A stretch of 64,000 nt of DNA, from the NCBI RefSeq assembly GCF_014205275.1, contig NZ_JACHND010000001.1, forward strand, positions 2,232,001 to 2,296,000. Reading direction: 5' to 3'. Source of the stretch: Sphaerisporangium siamense. Lineage in GTDB: Bacteria; Actinomycetota; Actinomycetes; Streptosporangiales; Streptosporangiaceae. Below, piece after piece: positions 18,776 through 26,770 of this stretch. Position numbers and translations under genes: made by a program. The notes under the pieces were generated by a model. The model saw nothing but the letters and a program-made list of their open reading frames with translations. It did not search any database and was not told where the DNA came from. Within the stretch, counting starts at the first letter, position 1. Each line of letters starts with the position of its first letter.

Positions 18776-18920
18776 GTAGTACAGGAGGGGAGTATCCCTT
18801 CGCGGCGGCGTCGTCATCACGGTCATGCTTTCGGGACACCCTGGTAGTTCCCGAAGGACGCATCCCCGGCGCCGTCGGTCCGCGTTCAATCGACGCGGGC
18901 GGGAGAGACCTGCTGCCATG
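18776..18920 (+). promoter_or_regulatory. yybP-ykoY (manganese) riboswitch
   Basis: The leader matches the Mn2+-sensing yybP-ykoY aptamer in sequence and pairing. GGGGAGTA at 18787-18794 is the invariant L1 motif. GTCGTCA (18810-18816) corresponds to the conserved GUCGUCA segment. The strand CGGCGGCGTC (18803-18812) pairs over 10 bp (two G-U) with GGCGCCGTCG (18868-18877), following the usual CCGG. A hairpin CCGCGT/ACGCGG follows, then GAGACCTG (18905-18912), the L3/P1 side, whose CCTG pairs with CAGG at 18782-18785. By comparison with characterised members, Mn2+ binding would raise expression of the downstream gene. I am confident of the class from these combined signatures. Confidence 0.85.
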
Positions 18921-18925
18921 TTTCC

Positions 18926-19063
18926 GGGACGAACGTCCCTCCGAGAACAACTGCATGGGATTTCGGTCCCGTCTGAGAACCCGGCCAGGGCAGGGAACTC
19001 AGCTTCACCAGTGGGTGTCTACTGGTCGAGCTGAGCCCTGCGTGCCTGCTCGATCGGAGCAGG
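18926..19063 (+). promoter_or_regulatory. Three leader hairpins between riboswitch and start codon
   Basis: Three stem-loops follow the aptamer: GGGAC-GAAC-GTCCC (18926-18939); a long imperfect stem 18990-19041 formed by GCAGGG, CTCAGCT and ACCAGT pairing with ACTGGT, AGCTGAG and CCCTGC; and CCTGCTC/GAGCAGG (19045-19063), which ends 4 bp before the Shine-Dalgarno AGAGG (19068-19072). These are the natural candidates for the expression platform. Together with the aptamer they account for the whole 330-bp gap without a gene. Confidence 0.6.
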
Positions 19064-19080
19064 GACAAGAGGTATGGGTC

Positions 19081-19302
19081 ATGGTTTTCTCGCTCCTCGC
19101 CGTCTGGCTGCTGGCCGCCGCGGTGCCCGCCACGACGCTCATGATCGTGGCGATCGTCGCCCTCCGCGGAACGGAACCGGACCAGCGGCCGGAGATATTG
19201 CGCGCGCTGGCCATACTCGCGCGGGCGAACCACCGGCATCTCCCTTTTCTCGGCGGGAAACAGGACGCCGCCCCATCGATTCGCGGATCCTCGGCGAAAT
19301 GA
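19081..19302 (+). CDS. Small single-pass membrane protein behind the Mn riboswitch
   Basis: 73 residues. The ATG at 19081 is 8 bases after AGAGG; the ATG at 19074 is in another frame and too close to that site. The N-terminal ~28 residues form one long hydrophobic helix (LLAVWLLAAAVPATTLMIVAIVAL), followed by a charged cytosolic tail with His, Arg and Lys clusters and no recognised motif. The usual genes behind this riboswitch class encode TerC-type or MntP Mn exporters or P-type ATPases; this protein is too small to be a transporter by itself. It could be a regulator or subunit of a metal transporter, which is inference. Confidence 0.7.
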   Translation: MVFSLLAVWLLAAAVPATTLMIVAIVALRGTEPDQRPEILRALAILARANHRHLPFLGGKQDAAPSIRGSSAK

Positions 19303-19347
19303 CGTGTTCCGGGAAGGCGCCGCGAGGAACCTGTTCCCGCCCGGTGG

Positions 19348-20526
19348 TCACGGGACGGGGGACCGGTGGGCGGTGATGAAGTCCATGTCGAGGGTTACGC
19401 CCAGGCCAGGGGTGTCGGGGACGGGGATCGTGCCGTCGGCGCAGAGGCGGAGGGGGGCGGCGGCCACGCCGCGGCTCAGGGTGCTCTGGGCGACGTTGAA
19501 CTCGACCCAGTGCGCCTCGGGCAGCGTGGACAGGTAGTGGAGGCTGTAGGCGTGCAGCAGGTCGGTGAGCCACGAGTGGGTGACGATCTCGCGGCCCGCC
19601 GCGGCGGCCTCCGGGGCGAGGGCCGTCGCGACGGTGAGGCCGCCGCACCGGGACAGGTCCGGCTGCAGGACGTCCACCCGGCCCTCCTGGACGAGGCGGC
19701 GGAAGTCCCACAAGGTGGCCTGCTGTTCGCCCGCGGCGGCGCGCAGCCAGGGGAACTCCCGCTTGGCCTCGGCGTACGCCTCCGGGCACTCGGGGTGGGC
19801 GAAGTCCTCCACCCAGTACGGGTCCGCCTCGCGCAGCGTCGCGAGCATCGCCCGCGTCTGCGCCGCCGTCCGCGTCCGGGGACGGCCGGCGTCCTCCACG
19901 TACCAGCCGGGGTCCACCATCAGCGTCCGGCCGGGGCCGAGGGCGGCGCGGATCGCGGCCAGGTTCTCGCGGTCGCGCCCGTGGTCCACGCCGAAGCCGC
20001 CCCAGCCGAACTTCACCCCGCGAAAGCCCAGCCCGGCGTACCGGGCGGCGGCGGAGGCGTTGGCGTCGGGCGTGGCGCGGAACAGCGTCGAGGCGTAGGC
20101 GGGGAGCCGGTCGCGGCGGCGCACGCCCAGCAGGCCGGACAGGGGAACGCCCTCGGCTTGGGCGCGGATCGACCACAGGCAGTTGTCCACGGCCGAGACG
20201 CAGTGCATGGTCACCCCGCGGCGGCCGTAGTACGCCGTGGCGATGTACAGCTCGTCCCAGATGCCGCGGATGTCGAGCGGGTCGCGCCCGACGAGCTGCT
20301 CGCCGATCGTGCGGAACCCCAGTGCGCCCATGCCGTGCCCGCTCAGCACGCGCGCGGCCACCGGGCCGAGCGTCTCGATGTCGGCCCACCCCTCGATCCC
20401 CTCGTCGGTGGCGACCCGGACGAGCAGCAGCCAGTCGCCCTGGTCGGTCGCCTCCTCGCGGTCGTCGCGGGCGCCGTACCGCTCGTCGCCGCGCAGCAGG
20501 ATCGGCGTGACCTCGGTGATCCTCAC
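19348..20526 (-). CDS. Mandelate racemase/muconate lactonizing-type enolase superfamily enzyme
   Basis: 392 residues; the GTG start overlaps the upstream stop (GTGA). Superfamily residues are all readable: a KFGWG motif with Lys172, metal ligands Asp205 (MVDPGW), Glu240 (YWVEDF) and Glu267 (AAGEQQ), and the catalytic dyad Asp290 (QPDLSRCGG) and His317 (VTHSW). The His-Asp dyad places it in the mandelate-racemase subgroup, which contains acid-sugar dehydratases and racemases that abstract a proton alpha to a carboxylate. It is the last gene of a ten-gene uptake and catabolism operon, so dehydration or epimerisation of an imported sugar or amino-sugar acid is a reasonable role. The substrate cannot be read from sequence. 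Confidence 0.85.
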   Translation of the reverse strand: MRITEVTPILLRGDERYGARDDREEATDQGDWLLLVRVATDEGIEGWADIETLGPVAARVLSGHGMGALGFRTIGEQLVGRDPLDIRGIWDELYIATAYYGRRGVTMHCVSAVDNCLWSIRAQAEGVPLSGLLGVRRRDRLPAYASTLFRATPDANASAAARYAGLGFRGVKFGWGGFGVDHGRDRENLAAIRAALGPGRTLMVDPGWYVEDAGRPRTRTAAQTRAMLATLREADPYWVEDFAHPECPEAYAEAKREFPWLRAAAGEQQATLWDFRRLVQEGRVDVLQPDLSRCGGLTVATALAPEAAAAGREIVTHSWLTDLLHAYSLHYLSTLPEAHWVEFNVAQSTLSRGVAAAPLRLCADGTIPVPDTPGLGVTLDMDFITAHRSPVP

Positions 20527-21263
20527 AGGCCGGCCTCCTCGCAGGTGAGCGGGCCGGGCAGGCTCGTGGGCCAGGGGACGCGCCGCTCCGCCAGGCACGG
20601 CCGGAACGCCTCGGCGTACTCCACCATCAGCCGGCCGCCCTGCCGCCGGTCCTCGGCGGCCATCTCGTCGGCGTAGTCGTGCCCGCGCATCCGCCGCATG
20701 ACGTCCATCTGGCTGCGGTGCAGCCGGATCAGCCGGGTCTTCTCCGCGTGATGGTCGGCCGAGAGCTGCACGAAATGGGTGGCCTCGAACCCGTACCCTT
20801 CGCCGGGATGCGTGTGGAAGATGCCCGGCACCCGCTCCAGCGCGGGCACGTCCGGGCGGATCGAGGCGATGGTCGTGAACAGGGCCGCGTCGGTCACCGC
20901 CTTCGCCGTCACCACGTGGTCGTCGTTGTAGTCGCTCGTCCAGTGCGTGAAGACCAGGTCGGCGCGCAGCTCGCGCAACGTGGTGATCAGGTCGTGGCGC
21001 AGCGCCGCGTCGTCGGCGAGGAAGCCGTCCTCGCGGCCCAGGCAGCGGTACGACGCGCCGAGGCTCGCCGCGACCGACCGTATCTCGCGGTCCCGTATCT
21101 CCGTCGCGGCGTCGTACCCCACCGCGGTGTCGAAGGCCAACCCCTTGTCCCCGAGGGTCACGCAGACCAGGGCGAGCGCGTGCCCGGCCTCGCGCAGCCG
21201 GAGCAGCGTGCCGGCGCAGCGCATCTCGTCGTCCTGGTGGGCGAAGACGCATACGACGTTCAT
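20523..21263 (-). CDS. PIG-L/LmbE-family deacetylase
   Basis: 246 residues. Zinc-site motif AHQDDE at residues 8-13 (AHPDDE is the consensus; Gln replaces Pro) and the downstream DYNDDHVVTAKAV segment with the third ligand His are characteristic of LmbE-like N-acetylglucosamine or amide deacetylases. The protein is cytosolic with no signal sequence. It overlaps both neighbours by 4 bp. In an operon with an importer, a DHDPS-type lyase and a sugar-acid-type enolase-superfamily enzyme, it suggests that the imported compound carries an N-acyl group that is removed early. That pathway order is inference. Confidence 0.85.
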   Translation of the reverse strand: MNVVCVFAHQDDEMRCAGTLLRLREAGHALALVCVTLGDKGLAFDTAVGYDAATEIRDREIRSVAASLGASYRCLGREDGFLADDAALRHDLITTLRELRADLVFTHWTSDYNDDHVVTAKAVTDAALFTTIASIRPDVPALERVPGIFHTHPGEGYGFEATHFVQLSADHHAEKTRLIRLHRSQMDVMRRMRGHDYADEMAAEDRRQGGRLMVEYAEAFRPCLAERRVPWPTSLPGPLTCEEAGL

Positions 21264-22039
21264 GGGAGCTCGCCTCCGGGAAGCCGGGCCAGGGACGCGG
21301 CCAGGCCGCCGTCGACCTTGAGGAACGCGCCGGAGACGTAGGCGGCCTCCGGCGAGGACAGGTACGCCACGGCGCCGGCCACGTCGGCGGGGGTGCCGAA
21401 CCGTCCCATGGGCAGCGATCCCGCGACGCGGTCCAGGTGGGCCGGGTCGTACAGGACCTCCTCACCGCGGGTGCGTATCCACCCGGGGACGACGGCGTTG
21501 ACGCGGATGCCGCGGTCCGCCCACTCGTGCGCCAGCGTGCGCACCACCTGGGCGAGGGCGCCCTGCGCGGCGTTGTACCCCAGGCACCCCGCGAAGGGAC
21601 GGTCGGCGTGCAGCGACCCGATCACGGTCAGCGCCGAGCCGGGGCCGAGGCAGCCGGTCACCAGCAGCTCGGTGAACAGTCCGTACGCGGCGAGCGGCCC
21701 GGCGGCGAGGCTTCGCTCGACGCTGGCCCTGCCGAGGGACTCGGCGGGCGCGTGCTCCTCGTGGGCCACCGCGTGGACGACCGCCGTGGCGCGGCCGAGC
21801 GGACGGACGGCCTCGGCCACGGCCGCGCCGAAGCCGGGGCCGGTGGCGTCGGCGGTCAGCGCCACCGCCCGCCCGCCCCGCGCGGTCAGGTCGCGGACGG
21901 TGCCGCGCGCCCGCGCCGCTTCCAGGTCGACGCAGACCACCACGTCGGCGGAGGCCGCCAGCCGCGCCGCGCAGGCCCCGCCGATGTCCCCGCCCGCCCC
22001 GGTGACGACGGCGACCCGGCCGTCCATCGTGCTAGTCAC
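21260..22039 (-). CDS. SDR-family protein lacking the active-site lysine
   Basis: 259 residues. The start is GTG at 22039 with 8 bp overlap to the upstream gene; an in-frame ATG lies at 22027. The Rossmann motif TGAGGDIG (13-20) and the C-terminal SDR signature (VNAVVPGWIRT, AYVSGAFLKVDGG) are clear. Ser142 and Tyr155 of the catalytic set are present, but the YxxxK motif reads Y-N-A-A-Q, so Lys159 is replaced by Gln, and NNAG is replaced by VHAVAHE. Either the enzyme uses an altered mechanism or it has lost redox activity. The surrounding operon suggests a sugar-acid or hydroxy-acid substrate. Confidence 0.8.
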   Translation of the reverse strand: MTSTMDGRVAVVTGAGGDIGGACAARLAASADVVVCVDLEAARARGTVRDLTARGGRAVALTADATGPGFGAAVAEAVRPLGRATAVVHAVAHEEHAPAESLGRASVERSLAAGPLAAYGLFTELLVTGCLGPGSALTVIGSLHADRPFAGCLGYNAAQGALAQVVRTLAHEWADRGIRVNAVVPGWIRTRGEEVLYDPAHLDRVAGSLPMGRFGTPADVAGAVAYLSSPEAAYVSGAFLKVDGGLAASLARLPGGELP

Positions 22040-23018
22040 CGTGTCCCCCTCTGTGCTGTTCGCTGCCCTGGTCGCCGTGCCGGTCGTCGTCCACCGCCTC
22101 GCGCAGCAGCGCCATGCGGCGCTCGACCTCGGCCACGGTCTCGTCGTCCAGCACGTCCGAGACCGGGCCGCGCATCGCCGCCGACCGCAGCACCCCCTGC
22201 TTGACCAGCAGATGCTTCTCGACGGCGACGAAGCTGTCCAGGCTGTGCTGCAGGGACACCATGAGCGCGAGCGGCCCGGCGATGCGGTACGCCCGCGCGT
22301 GGTCGCCCGCCCGCAGCGCCCGCCACAGCGCGGCCAGCGCCCACACCAGGTCGCCCGCGGGCATCGTGCCCACGGCCCCCCTGCGGAAGCCGTCGATCAG
22401 ATACAGGCCGCCCGTGCCCTCGAACACCTGGGCCCGGCCTCCGGTGGCCGCCATCAGCTCGGTCATGCGCGGCCCGACCGGCGGCGCCTCCGGCTTGTAC
22501 ATCACCCGGTCGCCGAGTTCCCGATGCAGGCGCCGCTGCAGGTCGATGGACAGCGGCGTGCCGACGTACCCGCTGGCGTCCTGGACGATCAGCGGCACGC
22601 TCACCGTGCCGGCGATGGCCATGAAGTACCGCATCAGCTCGTCGTCGGTGGCCCGGACCAGGCCCGGCGGGGTGGCCATCACCGCGTCGGCGCCCATCTC
22701 GGCGGCGTGCGCGGCGTGGCGGACCGCCACCGTCGTCGACTCGGCCCCGACGCTCACCACCGAGGCGCCGCGCCCCCGCGTCAGCTTGCACGTCAGCGTC
22801 ACCATCTCGTCCCGCTCCTCGGAGGACAGCCGCAGGACCTCGCTGACCATGGCGAACACGACGCCGTCCGCGCCGTTGGCGAAAAGCCAGTCGAACTGGG
22901 TCTCAAGCTGCGCGGGGTCGACGCGCCCGTCCTCGGTGAAAGGGGTCTGGAACACCGCGAGCACGCCGGCGACCGGCGCGGCGGGATGCGGCGTGGGTGG
23001 AGTGAACTCGGGCTGCAC
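22032..23018 (-). CDS. Dihydrodipicolinate synthase-family lyase
   Basis: 328 residues from a GTG preceded by AGGGGAAG. TIM-barrel signatures: GVLAVFQTPFTEDG (18-31), an NGADGVVFAMVSE segment equivalent to the GGTTGE loop, and the Schiff-base lysine Lys175 in VMYKPE. The usual YNxP tyrosine segment reads IVQDASGYVG, so the canonical Tyr is not in place. This argues against true DapA and for a pyruvate-dependent aldolase or dehydratase on another substrate, as in 2-keto-3-deoxy-sugar-acid pathways. The C-terminal ~15 residues are a charged Asp/His/Gly tail. Confidence 0.8.
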   Translation of the reverse strand: MQPEFTPPTPHPAAPVAGVLAVFQTPFTEDGRVDPAQLETQFDWLFANGADGVVFAMVSEVLRLSSEERDEMVTLTCKLTRGRGASVVSVGAESTTVAVRHAAHAAEMGADAVMATPPGLVRATDDELMRYFMAIAGTVSVPLIVQDASGYVGTPLSIDLQRRLHRELGDRVMYKPEAPPVGPRMTELMAATGGRAQVFEGTGGLYLIDGFRRGAVGTMPAGDLVWALAALWRALRAGDHARAYRIAGPLALMVSLQHSLDSFVAVEKHLLVKQGVLRSAAMRGPVSDVLDDETVAEVERRMALLREAVDDDRHGDQGSEQHRGGHGD

Positions 23019-23198
23019 GTCTTCCCCTGTCTGGAACGGGCCGTGATGGCCGGGTTGTTCAGCCGTCCGCCGGGCGGGCGAGGCTGGGCAGGGACGGCGC
23101 GTCCCTGCCGCAGATCTGGTCGATGAGCTCGGCGCCGCCGGGCGTCCCGCCCAGGCCGGCGCCCTCGCGCGGGCCCGCCGCCGTGCGCCCCGGGCGGG

Positions 23199-23960
23199 TC
23201 ACGAAGCGTCCCGCCCGCCGAAGCCCACCCGGTGCGCCACCTCGGTCAGCGCGGCGATCAGCTCGTCCAGCCGTTCGTCGATGCGCGCGGTGGGCCCGCT
23301 GACGCTCAGCGCGTGCGAGTACTGGCCGCGGTCGTCGCGGATCGGCACGCCGACGCACTTCAGCCCGATCTCCGACTCCTCGTCGTCCAGCGCGTACCCG
23401 CGGTCCCGGACGGCGGCGAGGTCGGCGAGCACGTCGTGCGGCTCGGTGCGGGTGAACCGCGTGCGGCGCACCGGGGGCCGGGTGCCCATCAGGTGCTCCA
23501 CCTCCCGCTCGGACAGGTGGGCGAGGACGCACTTGCCGAGGCTGGAGACGAACCAGTCGTCGCGGTCGCCGACGCTGGCGCCGCGCCGGATCGACCTGCC
23601 GCTCTCCAGCGCCTCGATGATGACCACCTCGCCGCCCTCGTGGAGGGCGAGGTTCACGGTCTCGTCGAAGCGGGCCAGCAGCTCGCGCATGTGCGGCAGC
23701 ACCCGGGCGCGCAGCGGGCGCGCGGTGCGCGCGGCCTGCCCGATCGTGATCAGCCGCACGCCGAGCGTGTAGGCGCGGGTCAGCTCGTCGCGCTCCAGCC
23801 AGCCGTGCGCGACGAGCCGGCGCAGATACCGGGTGGCCGTCGAGGGGTCGATGCCGCAGGCGGCCGACACCTCCGACAGGCTCTGCCGGGGAGCCTCCAC
23901 GAAGGACTCCACGATGGCGATCAGCCGGTCGCTCGACTTGGCCGACACCGTACTTCTCAT
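23199..23960 (-). CDS. IclR-family transcriptional regulator
   Basis: 253 residues; ATG at 23960 overlaps the upstream ATPase stop (ATGA). An N-terminal winged helix (residues ~5-65, SLSEVSAACGIDPSTATRYLRRL) is followed by an IclR effector domain with VNLALHEGGEVVIIEALES and GLKCVGVPIRDDRG. IclR proteins typically sense the pathway substrate or intermediate. It is embedded in the operon between transporter and enzyme genes, so it probably autoregulates the whole unit. The perfect 9-bp inverted repeat in the promoter at 29448-29476 is its best candidate operator. Confidence 0.9.
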   Translation of the reverse strand: MRSTVSAKSSDRLIAIVESFVEAPRQSLSEVSAACGIDPSTATRYLRRLVAHGWLERDELTRAYTLGVRLITIGQAARTARPLRARVLPHMRELLARFDETVNLALHEGGEVVIIEALESGRSIRRGASVGDRDDWFVSSLGKCVLAHLSEREVEHLMGTRPPVRRTRFTRTEPHDVLADLAAVRDRGYALDDEESEIGLKCVGVPIRDDRGQYSHALSVSGPTARIDERLDELIAALTEVAHRVGFGGRDAS

Positions 23961-24934
23961 CCGTTCACCCCTGGGTAGTGACAGGCCACGAAGGCCGGGG
24001 GCGATCCGGCCCCGAGCAGCGGCGGGTCCTGAGCGGCGCACAGATCCCGGCCGGCGCCGACCGGGCAGCGCGGCAGGAAACGGCACCCGCCGGCCGCGAC
24101 GGCCTCCGTGACCGGGGCGGCGCCGCTCGTGCGGGCGCGCCGCCGCGCGGGGTCGGCCGCCGGGACGGCGTCCAGGAGCAGTCTGGTGTACGGGTGCCGG
24201 GGCGCGGAGAAGAAGACCTCGCGCGGCGCCTCCTCGACGATCCGGCCCCGGTACATGACGCCGACGCGCCGGGCCATGTACCGGACGATGCCGAGGTCGT
24301 GCGAGATGAACAGGTACGTGAGGCCCAGCTCGCGCTGCAGCCCGGACAGCAGGTTCAGGATCTGCGCGCGCACCGAGACGTCCAGCGCCGAGACCGCCTC
24401 GTCCAGCACGACGAAGTCCGGGCGCAGGGCCAGCGCGCGGGCGATCGCCACGCGCTGCGCCTGGCCGCCCGACAGCTCCCGCGGACGCCGCCCACCCACG
24501 CCCGCGGGCAGTCGCACCAGGTCGAGCAGCTCGGCCACCCGCGCCTCGCGCTCCCGCGCGATGCCCACGCCGTGGGCGCGCAGCGGGGCCGCCACGATGT
24601 CGCGGACGGTCTGCCTGCGGTTGAGCGACCCGTGCGGATCCTGGAACACCACCTGCACCCGGGCGCGCAGCCGCCGCAGGCTCCTCGGCGGCAGCGCGCC
24701 CACGTCCCGGCCGTCGAACAGCACCGTGCCCGCGTCCGGTTCGGTCAGCCGCAGCACGCAGCGGCCGAGCGTCGACTTGCCCGAGCCGGACTCGCCGACC
24801 AGCCCGTAGGTCTCGCCGCGCGGCACGGAGAGCGACACGCCGTCGACGGCCCGCGTCCTGCCGCCCCCGGGCGCGGGGAACGTCTTCACCAGGTCGCGCA
24901 CGTCGAGCAGCGGCGCGACGGTCGGATCACGCAT
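23957..24934 (-). CDS. Oligopeptide-type ABC transporter ATPase (DppF/OppF-like)
   Basis: 325 residues. Walker A GESGSGKST, Q-loop FQDPHGSLN, signature LSGGQAQRV, Walker B VVLDEAVSALD (Ala replaces the usual Pro-Thr pair) and the SHDLGIVRYMA switch region are all present. The C-terminal Cys-rich oligo_HPY segment (CRFLPRCPVGAGRDLC) is typical of this importer class. It overlaps the DppD-like gene by 8 bp and the regulator by 4 bp. It energises uptake with the partner ATPase and the two permeases. Confidence 0.9.
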   Translation of the reverse strand: MRDPTVAPLLDVRDLVKTFPAPGGGRTRAVDGVSLSVPRGETYGLVGESGSGKSTLGRCVLRLTEPDAGTVLFDGRDVGALPPRSLRRLRARVQVVFQDPHGSLNRRQTVRDIVAAPLRAHGVGIAREREARVAELLDLVRLPAGVGGRRPRELSGGQAQRVAIARALALRPDFVVLDEAVSALDVSVRAQILNLLSGLQRELGLTYLFISHDLGIVRYMARRVGVMYRGRIVEEAPREVFFSAPRHPYTRLLLDAVPAADPARRRARTSGAAPVTEAVAAGGCRFLPRCPVGAGRDLCAAQDPPLLGAGSPPAFVACHYPGVNG

Positions 24935-25892
24935 CGGCGGCCTCGATCTCCTCCGCGCGGACGCAGCGCACCAGCGCGTCGCCGACGTGCCGCAACGCCA
25001 CGGGTTCGCCGCAGCGGTCCACGGCCAGGGGGCAGCGCGGGCGGAAGTCGCAGCCCTGGTGGAGCGACTCCGGCGGCGGTGGCTGGCCGGGGATCGCGGG
25101 AATGGGCACGTCGAGCGGGGTGGTCAGGTCGACGGTGGCCGCCAGCAGGGCCCGGCCGTACGGGTGGCGCGGGCCCGCGTACAGCCGGACGGTGGCGGCG
25201 CGCTCGACCACCCGGCCCGCGTACATGACGGCGATCTCGTCGCAGAACCCGGCCGCGACGCCGAGGTCGTGGGTGATGAGGACGGCGGCCAGCCCGCGTT
25301 CCCGGCAGATGCGGTCGATCAGGTCCAGCACCTGGGCCTGGGTGGTGACGTCCAGGGCGGTGGTGGGCTCGTCGCAGAGCAGCACGTCCGGCTCGCCCGC
25401 CAGCGCCATCGCGATCATGACGCGCTGGCGCATCCCGCCGGACAGCTCGTGCGGGTAGGCCCCGGCCCGGTGCCGCAGCACGCCGACCTCGGCCAGCAGG
25501 TCGCCCGCCCGCGCGGCCGCCTGGGCGCGGCCCGCGTCGTGGTGCAGGCGGATGGCCTCGACGATCTGCGCGCCGACCGTCATCAGGGGGTTGAGCGACG
25601 TCCCGGGGTCCTGGTAGATCATCGAGATGCGGCGGCCCCGCACCCGGTCCAGCCGCCGCCGGCTCAGCCGCAGCAGGTCCGTGCCGCCGAGCACGACCTC
25701 GCCCCCGGCGACCCGGACGGGCGGCCGGAGCAGGCCCATCACGGCCAGCGCGGTGAGCGTCTTGCCGCATCCGGACTCGCCGACGACGCCCAGCCGGCGT
25801 CCGGCCGCCACGTCGAGGCTGACGCCTCGCACGACCGGCACGCCGCCGACCTCCACCCGCAGATCCCGCACCTGAAGCACCGGCGCGCTCAC
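24927..25892 (-). CDS. Oligopeptide-type ABC transporter ATPase (DppD/OppD-like)
   Basis: 321 residues from the GTG that overlaps the permease stop (GTGA). Walker A GESGCGKT, the [17 protein letters not shown]-loop, signature LSGGMRQRV and Walker [13 protein letters not shown] are complete. A C-terminal oligo_HPY tail contains [14 protein letters not shown]. It forms the heterodimeric motor with the downstream ATPase. Confidence 0.9.
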   Translation of the reverse strand: MSAPVLQVRDLRVEVGGVPVVRGVSLDVAAGRRLGVVGESGCGKTLTALAVMGLLRPPVRVAGGEVVLGGTDLLRLSRRRLDRVRGRRISMIYQDPGTSLNPLMTVGAQIVEAIRLHHDAGRAQAAARAGDLLAEVGVLRHRAGAYPHELSGGMRQRVMIAMALAGEPDVLLCDEPTTALDVTTQAQVLDLIDRICRERGLAAVLITHDLGVAAGFCDEIAVMYAGRVVERAATVRLYAGPRHPYGRALLAATVDLTTPLDVPIPAIPGQPPPPESLHQGCDFRPRCPLAVDRCGEPVALRHVGDALVRCVRAEEIEAADA

Positions 25893-26770
25893 CGTGCCCA
25901 CCGCCGTGCCCACCGCCGTGCCCACCGCCGGGCCGACCGCCGTGCCCCGCCGCCGAGCCGGTCGGCCGCCAGGTTGAGGCACAGGATCGTGGCCAGGATC
26001 GCCACCGCCGGGCACACCGCGTACTTCGGGTCGCTGTAGAGGTAGCCGTACCCCTGTTGCAGCAGCACCCCCCACGACATGGCCGGCGGCTGCACGCCGA
26101 GGCCCACGAAGCTCAGACTCGCCTCCAAAATCATCGCGCTCGCCGCGTTGATCACCGCCTGGCTCGCCAGCGCGGGCGCGGTGTTCGGCAGCACCTCCCG
26201 CAGCATCAGCCGCAGCGGCCCCGCGCCGTACGCGATGCCCGCCGTGTAGTAGTCCAGGGTCATCTCGCCGAGGACGACCGCCCGCGCCATGCGCGCCGAC
26301 GACGGGGCCAGCAGCAGGCCGGTGATGACGATCAGGGACGTCAGCGACGCCCCGAACGCGGCCACGCACACCAGCCCGAACAGGATCTGCGGCACGGCCA
26401 TCGCCATGTCGGCGCCGCGCATCAGCAACTCGTCCGCCAGGCCGCCGCGCCGTGCGGCCAGCACCCCCCAGGACGTGCCGAGCACGAACGCGATCGCGAC
26501 GCCGCCCGCGGCCACGGCCAGCGAGAGCCGCCCGCCGTACAGCAGCCGGGCCAGCATGTCGCGGCCCAGCTCGTCGGTGCCGAGCCAGTGCGCCCCGCCG
26601 GGCGGCGCGAAGCTCGCGGCCGGGTCGGTGAGGTTCGGGTCGAGGCCCAGCACCCACGGCCCCGCGACGCAGGCGGCGGCGATGATCGCCACGGCGACCA
26701 GACCGGCCGGGGGGAGCACGGCCCGCGCTCGCGGGCGCAGCGGGAGCGCCAGGGCGCGGGCGCTAGGCAC
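25889..26770 (-). CDS. ABC transporter permease (DppC-like)
   Basis: 293 residues with about six membrane segments and the N-terminal HWLGTDELGRDMLARLLYGGR motif that marks DppC/OppC permeases; the EAA-type loop is seen at LREVLPNTAPAL. The extreme C-terminus is odd: a run of RRWA units encoded by a 12-bp tandem repeat (CCCACCGCCGTG on the plus strand, about four copies, 25893-25945). This looks like recent slippage that extended the tail without reaching the next gene. It overlaps the DppB-like gene by 8 bp. Confidence 0.9.
   Translation of the reverse strand: MPSARALALPLRPRARAVLPPAGLVAVAIIAAACVAGPWVLGLDPNLTDPAASFAPPGGAHWLGTDELGRDMLARLLYGGRLSLAVAAGGVAIAFVLGTSWGVLAARRGGLADELLMRGADMAMAVPQILFGLVCVAAFGASLTSLIVITGLLLAPSSARMARAVVLGEMTLDYYTAGIAYGAGPLRLMLREVLPNTAPALASQAVINAASAMILEASLSFVGLGVQPPAMSWGVLLQQGYGYLYSDPKYAVCPAVAILATILCLNLAADRLGGGARRSARRWARRWARRWAR

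Noticed and set aside
19074..19376. 100-codon frame starting at ATG 19074 behind the riboswitch
   Set aside because: The ATG is one base after the Shine-Dalgarno sequence and the product is Arg/Pro-rich shadow; the membrane protein frame at 19081 has correct spacing and a transmembrane helix.
22032..23018. True DapA for lysine biosynthesis
   Set aside because: The Schiff-base Lys is present but the canonical YNxP tyrosine segment is not, and the gene sits in a catabolic importer operon.
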